NCBI RefSeq assembly: GCF_001275675.1 | Contig: NZ_LITM01000013.1 | Location: 48,522-104,289 of the forward strand | Source of the DNA: Lysinibacillus sp. FJAT-14745 | GTDB lineage: Bacteria; Bacillota; Bacilli; Bacillales_A; Planococcaceae | Direction of reading: 5' to 3' | Length of the DNA: 55,768 nt | In this document: positions 49,672 to 55,768 of the stretch, one piece after another | Numbering within the stretch: position 1 is the stretch's first letter | Layout of the letters: the number at the start of each line of letters is the position of its first letter | Made by a program: the position numbers and the translations under genes | The notes under the pieces: generated by a model | The model's input: the letters and a program-made list of their open reading frames with translations, nothing else | Database searches by the model: none | What the model was told of the DNA's origin: nothing

Positions 49672-50067
49672 CTACACCCCTTCTGCTGGTATTTGCAAAT
49701 CAGCAAATACTTTTTTCATCATGTACTCGATTTGCTCTGCTGTTGCGCCGAGCACCATTCCTTCTGCCACAACAGGCTTTAAATTTTTTTCAATTTGTTG
49801 TAATTGTTCAGGAGTTAACGCTCGCTCCTCTGTTGAACGGATAATAGCACCTGATTTGGCCCTAATTGTAATGATTCCTTTTTCCTCTAGCTCATGATAG
49901 CTTTTATTAACCGTGTGCATATTTACACCCAGATCAGCCGCTAAATTACGTACAGATGGTAGGGTATCTCCGGGCTTCATTTCCCCTCTTGCAATTCCTT
50001 CAATAATTTGCCGTGTTACCTGTTCATAAATTGGTATATCAGATTGTGGCTCTATTTGAATAAACAA
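49672..50067 (-). CDS. YtrA-subfamily GntR transcriptional regulator
   Basis: 131 residues. I place the start at TTG 50067, nine bases after GGAG; in-frame ATGs at 50076 and 50082 overlap or precede that site and reach the operator. The winged helix (about 8-75) is GntR-type: DIPIYEQVTRQIIEGIARGEMKPGDTLPSVRNLAADLGVNMHTVNKSYHELEEKG. The C-terminal domain is only about 45 residues, which defines the YtrA subfamily, whose members usually repress ABC-transporter operons and themselves. The palindrome at 50084-50108 is the likely operator and also occurs before the YxlEFG-like operon. Confidence 0.92.
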   Translation of the reverse strand: MFIQIEPQSDIPIYEQVTRQIIEGIARGEMKPGDTLPSVRNLAADLGVNMHTVNKSYHELEEKGIITIRAKSGAIIRSTEERALTPEQLQQIEKNLKPVVAEGMVLGATAEQIEYMMKKVFADLQIPAEGV

Positions 50068-50083
50068 TAATATCATCTCCATA

Positions 50084-50108
50084 TTTGTTATATAAACAAT
50101 ATAACAAA
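50084..50108 (-). promoter_or_regulatory. Operator of the YtrA-type GntR gene
   Basis: TTTGTTATA (50084-50092), seven bases TAAACAA, TATAACAAA (50100-50108). Perfect nine-base arms, identical in sequence and spacing to site 1 at 22996-23020. It lies immediately upstream of the regulator gene, as expected for autorepression. Confidence 0.8.
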
Positions 50109-50145
50109 TAATTATCATTTGTACATAAGGAAAGTGATATTGAAA

Positions 50146-51033
50146 TTATAGGGAGTTCTTAACAGTTTCTATAAACTTTTGCACAAGTAAGTTATGCCTT
50201 TCATTTTTCCTTGTACAAATTGCAATTTTATGATTAATATGAACATCCTTTACATAAACCCTCGCCAATTGCCTACTATCAACATACTCTCGAACAGCTA
50301 GTGACGAAATAAAATTTGCACCATAGCCCGCCATTACTGAACGAATCGTTTCATTGATTCCATTAAACTGTAGTGCAATTTTAGGTGGTTTGACTTGATA
50401 CGTTTGACATAAAGAAAAAAGATGCTCTCTCATGGAACTTCCTTCCTCACGCATAATAAAAGGCTCTTTCATCATGTCAGCAAGTGAAATGGACTGATTT
50501 GCATAAGGATGATCAGGTGCGACTACAAACCATAATTCATCCTCAAAAAGCTCCTCCCACTCTACTTCTTCCGGCCTTTCTAAAATACCACCACCATAAA
50601 TAGCAATATCAGCTTTATACTGTATTAATTGCTCAAAGGCATCTTTGGTGTTAGTAGTCGTAATGACTAAATTTACGTCTTCATTTGTCCCTTTAAAGGT
50701 AGCTGCCCACTTAGGAATTAGAAAGTTAGCTTGTAAGTATGTAGCAACTATATGTATTGTTCCTGCTTTAGCAAGTCGATAATCTTCAATGAATGATTCA
50801 ATATGTTCTTCAAGCATAACAAGATTTTTTGCCTTTTCTGCTAAAGCTTCTCCAAATTCAGTTAATACTACGCCCCGTCCTTGTTGCTTAAATAATTGAA
50901 TCCCAATCTCATGCTCAAATTTTTTTATTTGGCTTGAAACTGCTGGCTGACTAATACGAAGTAATTCTGCCGCTTTCGTGAAACTACCTGTAGTAGCAAC
51001 TTGATAAAACAATTTTAATCCATGAATATTCAC
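50146..51033 (-). CDS. LysR-family transcriptional regulator
   Basis: 295 residues from GTG 51033 (AAAGGTGA upstream); the frame is open 34 codons further but that part overlaps a gene remnant on the other strand. The HTH (1-60) is GLKLFYQVATTGSFTKAAELLRISQPAVSSQIKKFEHEIG. The substrate-binding domain (about 88-295) includes GTIHIVATYLQANFLIPKW and ADIAIYGGG. Similar regulators include CysL/YwfK- and CbbR-like proteins, but the co-inducer is not evident. No obvious divergent target: upstream lies only the methyltransferase remnant. Confidence 0.9.
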   Translation of the reverse strand: MNIHGLKLFYQVATTGSFTKAAELLRISQPAVSSQIKKFEHEIGIQLFKQQGRGVVLTEFGEALAEKAKNLVMLEEHIESFIEDYRLAKAGTIHIVATYLQANFLIPKWAATFKGTNEDVNLVITTTNTKDAFEQLIQYKADIAIYGGGILERPEEVEWEELFEDELWFVVAPDHPYANQSISLADMMKEPFIMREEGSSMREHLFSLCQTYQVKPPKIALQFNGINETIRSVMAGYGANFISSLAVREYVDSRQLARVYVKDVHINHKIAICTRKNERHNLLVQKFIETVKNSL

Positions 51034-51034
51034 G

Positions 51035-51175
51035 ATGTCACCTTTAGATGAAAGGGTACAAGGTGTGCGACAGTTTATGGATTTATTGCAAGAAGAATCT
51101 CGAATTGAATCCACAGCTATACAAACAGTTGGCAATAAAGGCTATGATGGTTTTGTGCTCGCCATAGTTAAATAA
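51035..51175 (+). pseudogene. 3' remnant of a methyltransferase gene
   Basis: An open frame of 46 codons without a ribosome site, encoding MSPLDERVQGVRQFMDLLQEESR and then IESTAIQTVGNKGYDGFVLAIVK. This looks like the C-terminal end of an O-methyltransferase of the SAM-dependent class (final strand GYDGFVLAIVK), lacking the SAM-binding part. It ends six bases before an intact terminator. It meets the LysR start region head to head (51033/51035), which suggests that rearrangement placed the regulator next to a truncated gene. Family call from memory. Confidence 0.5.
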
Positions 51176-51180
51176 TCAAA

Positions 51181-51219
51181 AAAGGAGATGTCTCATAATT
51201 AATTCGAGACATCTCCTTT
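51181..51219 (+). terminator. Terminator of the methyltransferase remnant
   Basis: AAAGGAGATGTCTC / GAGACATCTCCTTT, perfect 14-base stem, 11-base loop, short T-run. Its presence after the remnant shows that the original gene was transcribed on the plus strand. Confidence 0.75.
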
Positions 51220-51640
51220 CAACAATAGTTATTTCGTAACTATTGCTAATTTCCTTTCAAACATGTAACAGCTTGTTCTATATCAACTGTACATCCTATT
51301 TCATTTAATGTTTCCCCTATTAATCGGTCCAGGAACCTATAATATTTCGTTATTTCGCATGTTTGCTCCCCTTACAATGTTTTTGGAAAATAAAAAAATG
51401 CCTTACAAGCCCCCATCTAGCTCGTAAGACATCCTTCACCCTTTTAAATCTCTTTACTAATAGACCCCTTTTTTTGTAACCGTGTTCATTTTTCAGTAAG
51501 GAACGGGGGAACAGACCCCGCTCGTTACATTAGTGGAATAAGGTGGACTCCATTCGAGTTTAGTCCACAACATTTTAGGAAAGTTAGATATGTTCATTTA
51601 GTAGATTCGTATCTCAAATCAATGATGCCTCAGCAGCAAG
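51220..51640. other. Intergenic stretch with two imperfect hairpins
   Basis: No gene seen. An imperfect stem ATGCCTTAC-AAGC / GCT-GTAAGACAT at 51398-51432, with TTTTTTTA after it on the minus strand, is a possible aceB terminator. A GC-rich imperfect palindrome at 51496-51528 (GTAAGGAACGGGG and CCCCGCTCGTTAC) stands out from the AT-rich surroundings and resembles short repeats common in Bacillaceae. Confidence 0.45.
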
Positions 51641-53239
51641 TTAAGCTAATTTTTCGTAACCTGGAAGCGTCAAGAATTCCGCAAATTCATCTTGTTCAAT
51701 TAAAGATTTAAACAGCTCAGCAGCTTCTTCATAGCGGCCACCGTTATAAGCTTGTTTCCCAACAGCCTCTTTAATTTTCACAAGCTCTTCCTCCAAGATT
51801 TCTAGAACAAAGGCCAATGTAATGCCACGACCATCATCCAAGACCCCTTTTGGATGACGAATCCATTGCCATACTTGTGTACGAGAGATTTCTGCAGTTG
51901 CAGCATCCTCCATTAAGTTGTTAATCGGTGCAGCTCCGTTGCCTCGTAGCCAAGAAGCAATGTACTGAACCCCTACACTACAGTTAGTACGAAGACCTTC
52001 AAGTGTAATTGTACCTTCCGGAACAGCTACTAAATCTTCTGCTGCAACATTTACATCCTCACGTTTTTTATGGATTTGGTTTGGTGTCGTCATTATCGCA
52101 TCAAACTGTTCCATTGCCGTTGCAACCATACCCGGATGCGCTACCCAAGTTCCATCGTGGCCATCTGTTGCCTCACGACGTTTATCTTCTGCAACCTTTG
52201 CAAACGCTACAGCATTCGCGTCGTCATCCCCTTTAACAGGGATTTGTGCTGCCATACCGCCCATCGCAGGAGCATTACGTTTATGACATGTTTGAATACA
52301 TAAAGACGTATATGCCTTCATGAAAGGTACAGTCATTGTTACTTGTCCACGGTCCGGTAAAATTACATCAGGTTGATTACGCAGACGTTTGATATAGCTG
52401 AAAATGTAATCCCAGCGTCCACAATTCAGACCAGCTGAATGTTCACGTAGTTCATATAAAATTTCATCCATTTCAAATGCTGCTAAAATTGTTTCGATTA
52501 ATACAGTAGCCTTAATTGTCCCTTGTGGAATTCCGATATAGTCTTGTGCAAACACAAAGACATCATTCCATAAGCGTGCCTCCAAATGGCTTTCAAGCTT
52601 CGGTAGGTAGAAATAAGGCCCCGTACCTTTTGCCAATGCATTTTTAGCATTATGGAATAAATACAGACCGAAATCAAAGAAACTACCAGAGATCGGTTCG
52701 CCATCCACTAGTACATGCTTTTCAAGTAAATGTAGGCCACGTGGACGAACTAATAACACAGCTGTCTTTTCGTTTAACTTATACGTTTTACCATTAGATG
52801 CTTGTGTAAACTCAATCGTCTTATTAATAGCATCACGCATATTAATTTGGCCACCAATCATGTTTTCCCATGTCGGGGCAGATGCATCCTCAAAGCAAGC
52901 CATAAACATTTTCGCACCAGAGTTTAATGCATTAATAACCATTTTACGGTCAACAGGTCCTGTAATTTCTACACGACGGTCATGCAAATCTGCTGGAAGT
53001 GGTGCAATTGTCCAATCTCCCTCACGGATGTGCTTTGTTTCTGGTAAGAAGTCGAGTTTCTCACCTGCATCAAGACGCTTTTGGCGTTCTTGACGAGCCT
53101 CTAATAGCTCTTTTCGACGAGTATCAAATTTTTCGTGCAGGGCAAGAACAAACTCAAGGGCTTCTGGTGTTAAAATCTCTTTTGTTTGCTCGTTTTGTTC
53201 CCCAACAATTTTAAGCTTACCTGTTGTTGCTTGTTCCAT
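51641..53239 (-). CDS. aceB: Malate synthase A
   Basis: 532 residues, standard for malate synthase A. It condenses glyoxylate with acetyl-CoA to malate. Recognisable parts are the catalytic-barrel segment [57 protein letters not shown] (acid E and R residues for glyoxylate/Mg), and [14 protein letters not shown] with the catalytic aspartate region further on. Ribosome site AAAGGTGGGGG. It follows aceA by 110 bases in one operon, which completes the glyoxylate shunt. Confidence 0.96.
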   Translation of the reverse strand: MEQATTGKLKIVGEQNEQTKEILTPEALEFVLALHEKFDTRRKELLEARQERQKRLDAGEKLDFLPETKHIREGDWTIAPLPADLHDRRVEITGPVDRKMVINALNSGAKMFMACFEDASAPTWENMIGGQINMRDAINKTIEFTQASNGKTYKLNEKTAVLLVRPRGLHLLEKHVLVDGEPISGSFFDFGLYLFHNAKNALAKGTGPYFYLPKLESHLEARLWNDVFVFAQDYIGIPQGTIKATVLIETILAAFEMDEILYELREHSAGLNCGRWDYIFSYIKRLRNQPDVILPDRGQVTMTVPFMKAYTSLCIQTCHKRNAPAMGGMAAQIPVKGDDDANAVAFAKVAEDKRREATDGHDGTWVAHPGMVATAMEQFDAIMTTPNQIHKKREDVNVAAEDLVAVPEGTITLEGLRTNCSVGVQYIASWLRGNGAAPINNLMEDAATAEISRTQVWQWIRHPKGVLDDGRGITLAFVLEILEEELVKIKEAVGKQAYNGGRYEEAAELFKSLIEQDEFAEFLTLPGYEKLA

Positions 53240-53349
53240 CAGTTTTTTCCCCCACCTTTGTGATTTTAAGTAGTCATCCCCCGCTTTAGGAGGAGCGGAG
53301 GAGACTAATCTATGATTATGAATTTAGGAATACACGTACTTTATGAAAC

Positions 53350-54633
53350 TTATACGAATTGTTCTGTTTCTGTAGAACCAGCCATTGCTGTTGTAGAAGA
53401 AGTACCACCAGAGATAACTTGAGATACATCATCAAAGTAACCAGTACCTACTTCACGTTGATGGCGTGTAGCTGTGTAGCCTTTTGATTCTGATGCAAAC
53501 TCAGCTTGTTGTAGCTTAGAGTATGCAGCCATACCATTATCTTTATAATCATGTGCAAGCTCAAACATAGAATGGTTTAATGCGTGGAAACCAGCTAATG
53601 TTACGAATTGGAATTTATATCCTAATTTACCTAGCTCGCGTTGATATTCTGCGATTTCTTCTTCTGATAGATTTGCTTTCCAGTTGAAAGAAGGTGAGCA
53701 GTTGTATGCTAGCAATTTACCTGGGAATTTAGCATGAATAGCTGCCGCAAATTCACGAGCTTCCTCAAGAGATGGTTTAGAAGTTTCGCACCAGATCAAA
53801 TCTGCATATGGCGCGTAAGCTAAACCACGAGCAATCGCTTGTTTGATACCTGGTTTTGTACGGAAGAAGCCTTCTGGAGTACGTTCACCAGTAATAAACT
53901 CAGCATCACGTGGATCGATATCAGATGTTACCATATCAGCAGCATCAGCATCTGTACGAGCGATTAAAATTGTATCAACACCCATTACGTCTGTTGCAAG
54001 ACGAGCAGCAATTAAGTTACGAACAGCATTTTGTGTCGGAAGTAAAACTTTACCACCTAAGTGACCACACTTTTTCTCAGAAGCTAATTGGTCTTCTAAG
54101 TGAACACCAGCAGCTCCAGCTTCAATCATTCCTTTTACAAGCTCAAATACGTTTAGAGGACCACCGAAGCCAGCCTCAGCATCTGCTACGATTGGAGCGA
54201 ACCAATCAAAATGATCTACACGTCCTTCAGCATGATCGATTTGGTCTGCACGTTGTAAAGCTTGGTTAATACGCTTAACTACTGCTGGTACAGAGTTTGC
54301 TGGATATAAAGATTGGTCAGGGTACATTTGACCAGAAAGGTTAGCATCTGCAGCAACTTGCCAGCCTGATAAGTAGATTGCTTTTAATCCCGCTTTCACT
54401 TGTTGTACAGCTTGATTACCAGTTAATGCACCTAATGCATTAATGAACGGTTCTTCGTGTAAAGATTTCCAAAGTCGATCTGCGCCTTTAGTTGCTAAAG
54501 TTTGTTCAAGTACAACAGAGCCCTGTAACTTAATAACCTCTTCAGCTGAATATGCGCGTTCAATACCTGCCCAACGAGGGTTCTCTGCCCATTGTTTTTC
54601 TAATGCTTGAATTTTTTCTTGACGTGTTGACAT
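53350..54633 (-). CDS. aceA: Isocitrate lyase
   Basis: 427 residues, the typical bacterial length. It splits isocitrate to glyoxylate and succinate. The signature KKCGHLGGK (187-195) contains the catalytic C189; YNCSPSFNW and the metal-binding DAEAGFGG (151-158) are intact. Ribosome site GGAAGGTGG. Promoter region 54634-54846 carries repeated TAACAG motifs and separates it from the divergent LytTR regulator. Confidence 0.97.
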   Translation of the reverse strand: MSTRQEKIQALEKQWAENPRWAGIERAYSAEEVIKLQGSVVLEQTLATKGADRLWKSLHEEPFINALGALTGNQAVQQVKAGLKAIYLSGWQVAADANLSGQMYPDQSLYPANSVPAVVKRINQALQRADQIDHAEGRVDHFDWFAPIVADAEAGFGGPLNVFELVKGMIEAGAAGVHLEDQLASEKKCGHLGGKVLLPTQNAVRNLIAARLATDVMGVDTILIARTDADAADMVTSDIDPRDAEFITGERTPEGFFRTKPGIKQAIARGLAYAPYADLIWCETSKPSLEEAREFAAAIHAKFPGKLLAYNCSPSFNWKANLSEEEIAEYQRELGKLGYKFQFVTLAGFHALNHSMFELAHDYKDNGMAAYSKLQQAEFASESKGYTATRHQREVGTGYFDDVSQVISGGTSSTTAMAGSTETEQFV

Positions 54634-54670
54634 ATTGAAATTCCACCTTCCCCTTTGTATACAATATACT

Positions 54671-54736
54671 CTGTTAAAAAACTTTTAATCAGCTGTTCCA
54701 TAACAGGTTTATTTGTTGTAAATTAATATATAACAG
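54671..54736. promoter_or_regulatory. Repeated CTGTT/AACAG motifs in the aceA promoter region
   Basis: CTGTTA at 54671, the palindrome CTGTT-CCAT-AACAG at 54693-54706, and TAACAG at 54731-54736. The first lies next to a possible -10 box (TATATT, minus strand) of aceA. Regular spacing of about 22-29 bases suggests binding of a dimeric regulator, perhaps the divergent LytTR protein. Confidence 0.45.
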
Positions 54737-54814
54737 AACATCTGAATTTTCATTATTTTTAGATAAAATACCAAATTTTAATGATGAAACTGCTTTTTTA
54801 GGCGACGAAATTTG

Positions 54815-54827
54815 GTAAACTGTTTAC
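54815..54827. promoter_or_regulatory. Palindrome upstream of the LytTR gene
   Basis: GTAAAC-T-GTTTAC, perfect six-base arms, ending 19 bases before the ATG at 54847. Flanked by a wider pair ACCAAATTT (54771-54779) and AAATTTGGT. Possible autoregulatory site. Confidence 0.4.
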
Positions 54828-54846
54828 AAACAAGGGGGTATTCACA

Positions 54847-55518
54847 ATGGACAATGAGTTTAATTCTTTGCCAAAAGATATTTCACAACAGTTTATTTCA
54901 ATGCTAAAAGACTGGGTTCCAGCGAATTCATCCATTGCAATTGCTGCTGAAAATGCCTATATCTATTTTCATTCTGGGCATCAAAACATTAACTTGGAAG
55001 TAGGTCAACAAGTACAATCTGGCAGCATTGCAGAGCTAGTACTACGTACGAGGAAACGAACAGAGGCCATTTTAGATAATTCTTTATTCGGAACACCCTA
55101 TTATGGGATAGGTTACCCTATAAACATTTTAGATGTGCCTGCAGCACTTGTTGTAGTATTACCGTCAACCTTTACCGAAAAGAAATTAGAGCCCTTTCAA
55201 TTTTTAACTGGAAAGCAAGAAGAGGAATGGAATCCTGTTGCAATTGAAAAAATCTCTCATATTGAAAGTCTGCAGAAAAAAACGTGGTTTTATGTGGCGG
55301 GGGAACAATATAAAACAAGTATTACACTTAAAGAACTTCAGATGCGCCTACCTTCATCTTTTATTCGCATTCACAGATCTTATATTGTTAATATTCATTT
55401 CATAAAAAAAATGGCGCGTGATCTTACTTCCAATTTTATTGTCACTCTAAAGGATGGAAGTGAACTACCTGTTAGCCAATCTTATTTAAATAATCTAAGA
55501 AACGCTCTTGAATTTTAG
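54847..55518 (+). CDS. LytTR-domain transcriptional regulator
   Basis: 223 residues; ATG with AAGGGGG upstream. The C-terminal about 95 residues are a LytTR DNA-binding domain: WFYVAGEQYKTSITLKELQMRLPSSFIRIHRSYIVNIHFIKKM and LKDGSELPVSQSYLNNL. The N-terminal about 120 residues are not a receiver domain; they contain hydrophobic beta-like segments (SSIAIAAENAYIYFHSG, GIGYPINILDVPAALVVVLPS) that may form a ligand-sensing PAS/GAF-like fold. This resembles LytTR proteins that sense metabolites directly. Divergent from aceA with 213 bases between, so it is a candidate regulator of the glyoxylate shunt. Confidence 0.85.
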   Translation: MDNEFNSLPKDISQQFISMLKDWVPANSSIAIAAENAYIYFHSGHQNINLEVGQQVQSGSIAELVLRTRKRTEAILDNSLFGTPYYGIGYPINILDVPAALVVVLPSTFTEKKLEPFQFLTGKQEEEWNPVAIEKISHIESLQKKTWFYVAGEQYKTSITLKELQMRLPSSFIRIHRSYIVNIHFIKKMARDLTSNFIVTLKDGSELPVSQSYLNNLRNALEF

Positions 55519-55539
55519 ATTTCGCCTTAGCGTAATTGA

Positions 55540-55577
55540 TGTCATTTGTTGCTGTTGCTGTCGCTTCGCTTTCGCAC
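55540..55577 (-). repeat. Fragment of a dispersed repeat near the rRNA operon
   Basis: GCTGTTGCTGTCGCTTCGCTTTCGC-ACAGAAAACAT (in parts) is, in reverse orientation, the same block found twice in tandem inside family B copy 2 (39488-39550). Confidence 0.5.
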
Positions 55578-55589
55578 AGAAAACATAAA

Positions 55590-55624
55590 AGGCTGTCCTA
55601 TACATTGGTTGTATAAGACAGCCT
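55590..55624 (-). terminator. Second rrn operon terminator
   Basis: AGGCTGTC-C-TATAC / GTATA-A-GACAGCCT stem with a seven-base loop; on the minus strand TTTTATGTTTTC follows. Confidence 0.7.
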
Positions 55625-55635
55625 GAAAAATAAAA

Positions 55636-55661
55636 AAGCCTGAGAAAAAATTCTCAGACTT
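55636..55661 (-). terminator. First rrn operon terminator
   Basis: AAG-CCTGAGA / TCTCAGA-CTT stem, on the minus strand followed by TTTTTTATTTTTC. It begins a few bases past the 5S 3' end. Confidence 0.8.
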
Positions 55662-55667
55662 TAGATT

Positions 55668-55768
55668 GCCTAGCGACGTCCTACTCTCACAGGGGAAGCC
55701 CCCAACTACCATCGGCGCTAAAGAGCTTAACTTCCGTGTTCGGTATGGGAACGGGTGTGACCTCTTTG
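55668..55768 (-). rRNA. rrf: 5S ribosomal RNA, 3' part, cut by the window end
   Basis: The minus strand reads GAGGTCACACCCGTTCCCAT, ACCGAACACGGAAGTTAAGC, and ends GAGAGTAGGACGTCGCTAGGC, the conserved Bacillus-type 5S sequence. About 101 of about 116 bases are present; the first about 15 bases lie beyond the window. It should be the last gene of an rRNA operon (16S and 23S outside). Confidence 0.95.

Overview
The window looks like a chromosomal segment of a low-GC, endospore-forming Bacillaceae, most like Lysinibacillus. The grounds are the AT-rich composition, strong AGGAGG-type ribosome sites with frequent TTG/GTG starts, an SLH-anchored surface protein, Bacillus-type modules (YxdLM/YxeA-, YxlEFG-, ArtPQR- and HssRS-like), and intergenic repeats of a Bacillaceae kind. 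The genus is inferred, not proven. The right edge runs into a 5S rRNA gene on the minus strand, so an rRNA operon lies just outside.

Layout. 0.3-5.4 kb: a two-component system (+) convergent with a Bce/Yxd-type ABC transporter plus YxeA protein (-). 5.5-9.3 kb: glutathione peroxidase, CoA-disulfide-reductase-like flavoprotein and VanZ/RDD membrane protein in one minus operon, then a small DUF6509-like protein. 9.4-14.6 kb (+): AlaX editing protein, a cluster of DnaA boxes, then a Tat-exported GMC dehydrogenase (small and large subunit) encoded with its own TatA and TatC. 14.6-18 kb (-): metallophosphoesterase and an arginine-type ABC transporter. 18.6-20.7 kb: Fsr-type MFS exporter and a divergent YetF-like protein. 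21-23 kb (-): YxlEFG-like ABC operon behind two tandem inverted-repeat operators. 23-24.8 kb (-): a 564-residue protein I cannot place. 25-28.1 kb: phosphatase plus PfkB sugar kinase (-), GNAT acetyltransferase plus EamA exporter (+). 28.2-31.2 kb (-): LRR/InlB-repeat/SLH surface protein. 31.2-32.7 kb: two small genes and palindromes. 32.7-39.2 kb (+): a five-gene operon of ferric/polyamine-type ABC importer, argininosuccinate-lyase-superfamily enzyme and BadF-type kinase. 39.6-43.5 kb (-): two paralogous transglutaminase-like proteins, a CstR-like regulator and a glycosyltransferase with an unusual DxD site. 43.9-45.8 kb (+): a Sel1-repeat protein. 45.9-51 kb (-): haem-copper-oxidase-like membrane protein, HssS/HssR, a DUF1648-type membrane protein, a YtrA-type GntR regulator, and a LysR regulator whose start abuts the 3' remnant of a methyltransferase gene. 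51.6-55.5 kb: glyoxylate shunt aceA-aceB (-) divergent from a LytTR regulator. 55.6-55.8 kb: rrn terminators and 5S rRNA.

Most notable. (1) The same operator, TTTGTTATA-N7-TATAACAAA, lies upstream of both the YtrA-type GntR gene (50 kb) and the YxlEFG-like ABC operon (23 kb), which suggests a two-locus regulon inside this window. (2) The ABC/lyase/BadF-kinase operon looks like an uncharacterised uptake-and-cleavage pathway. (3) Three perfect and two near-perfect DnaA boxes lie within 95 bp of non-coding DNA. (4) A dehydrogenase travels with a private Tat translocase. (5) Two families of dispersed intergenic repeats occur, one of them with copies bounded by inverted termini.
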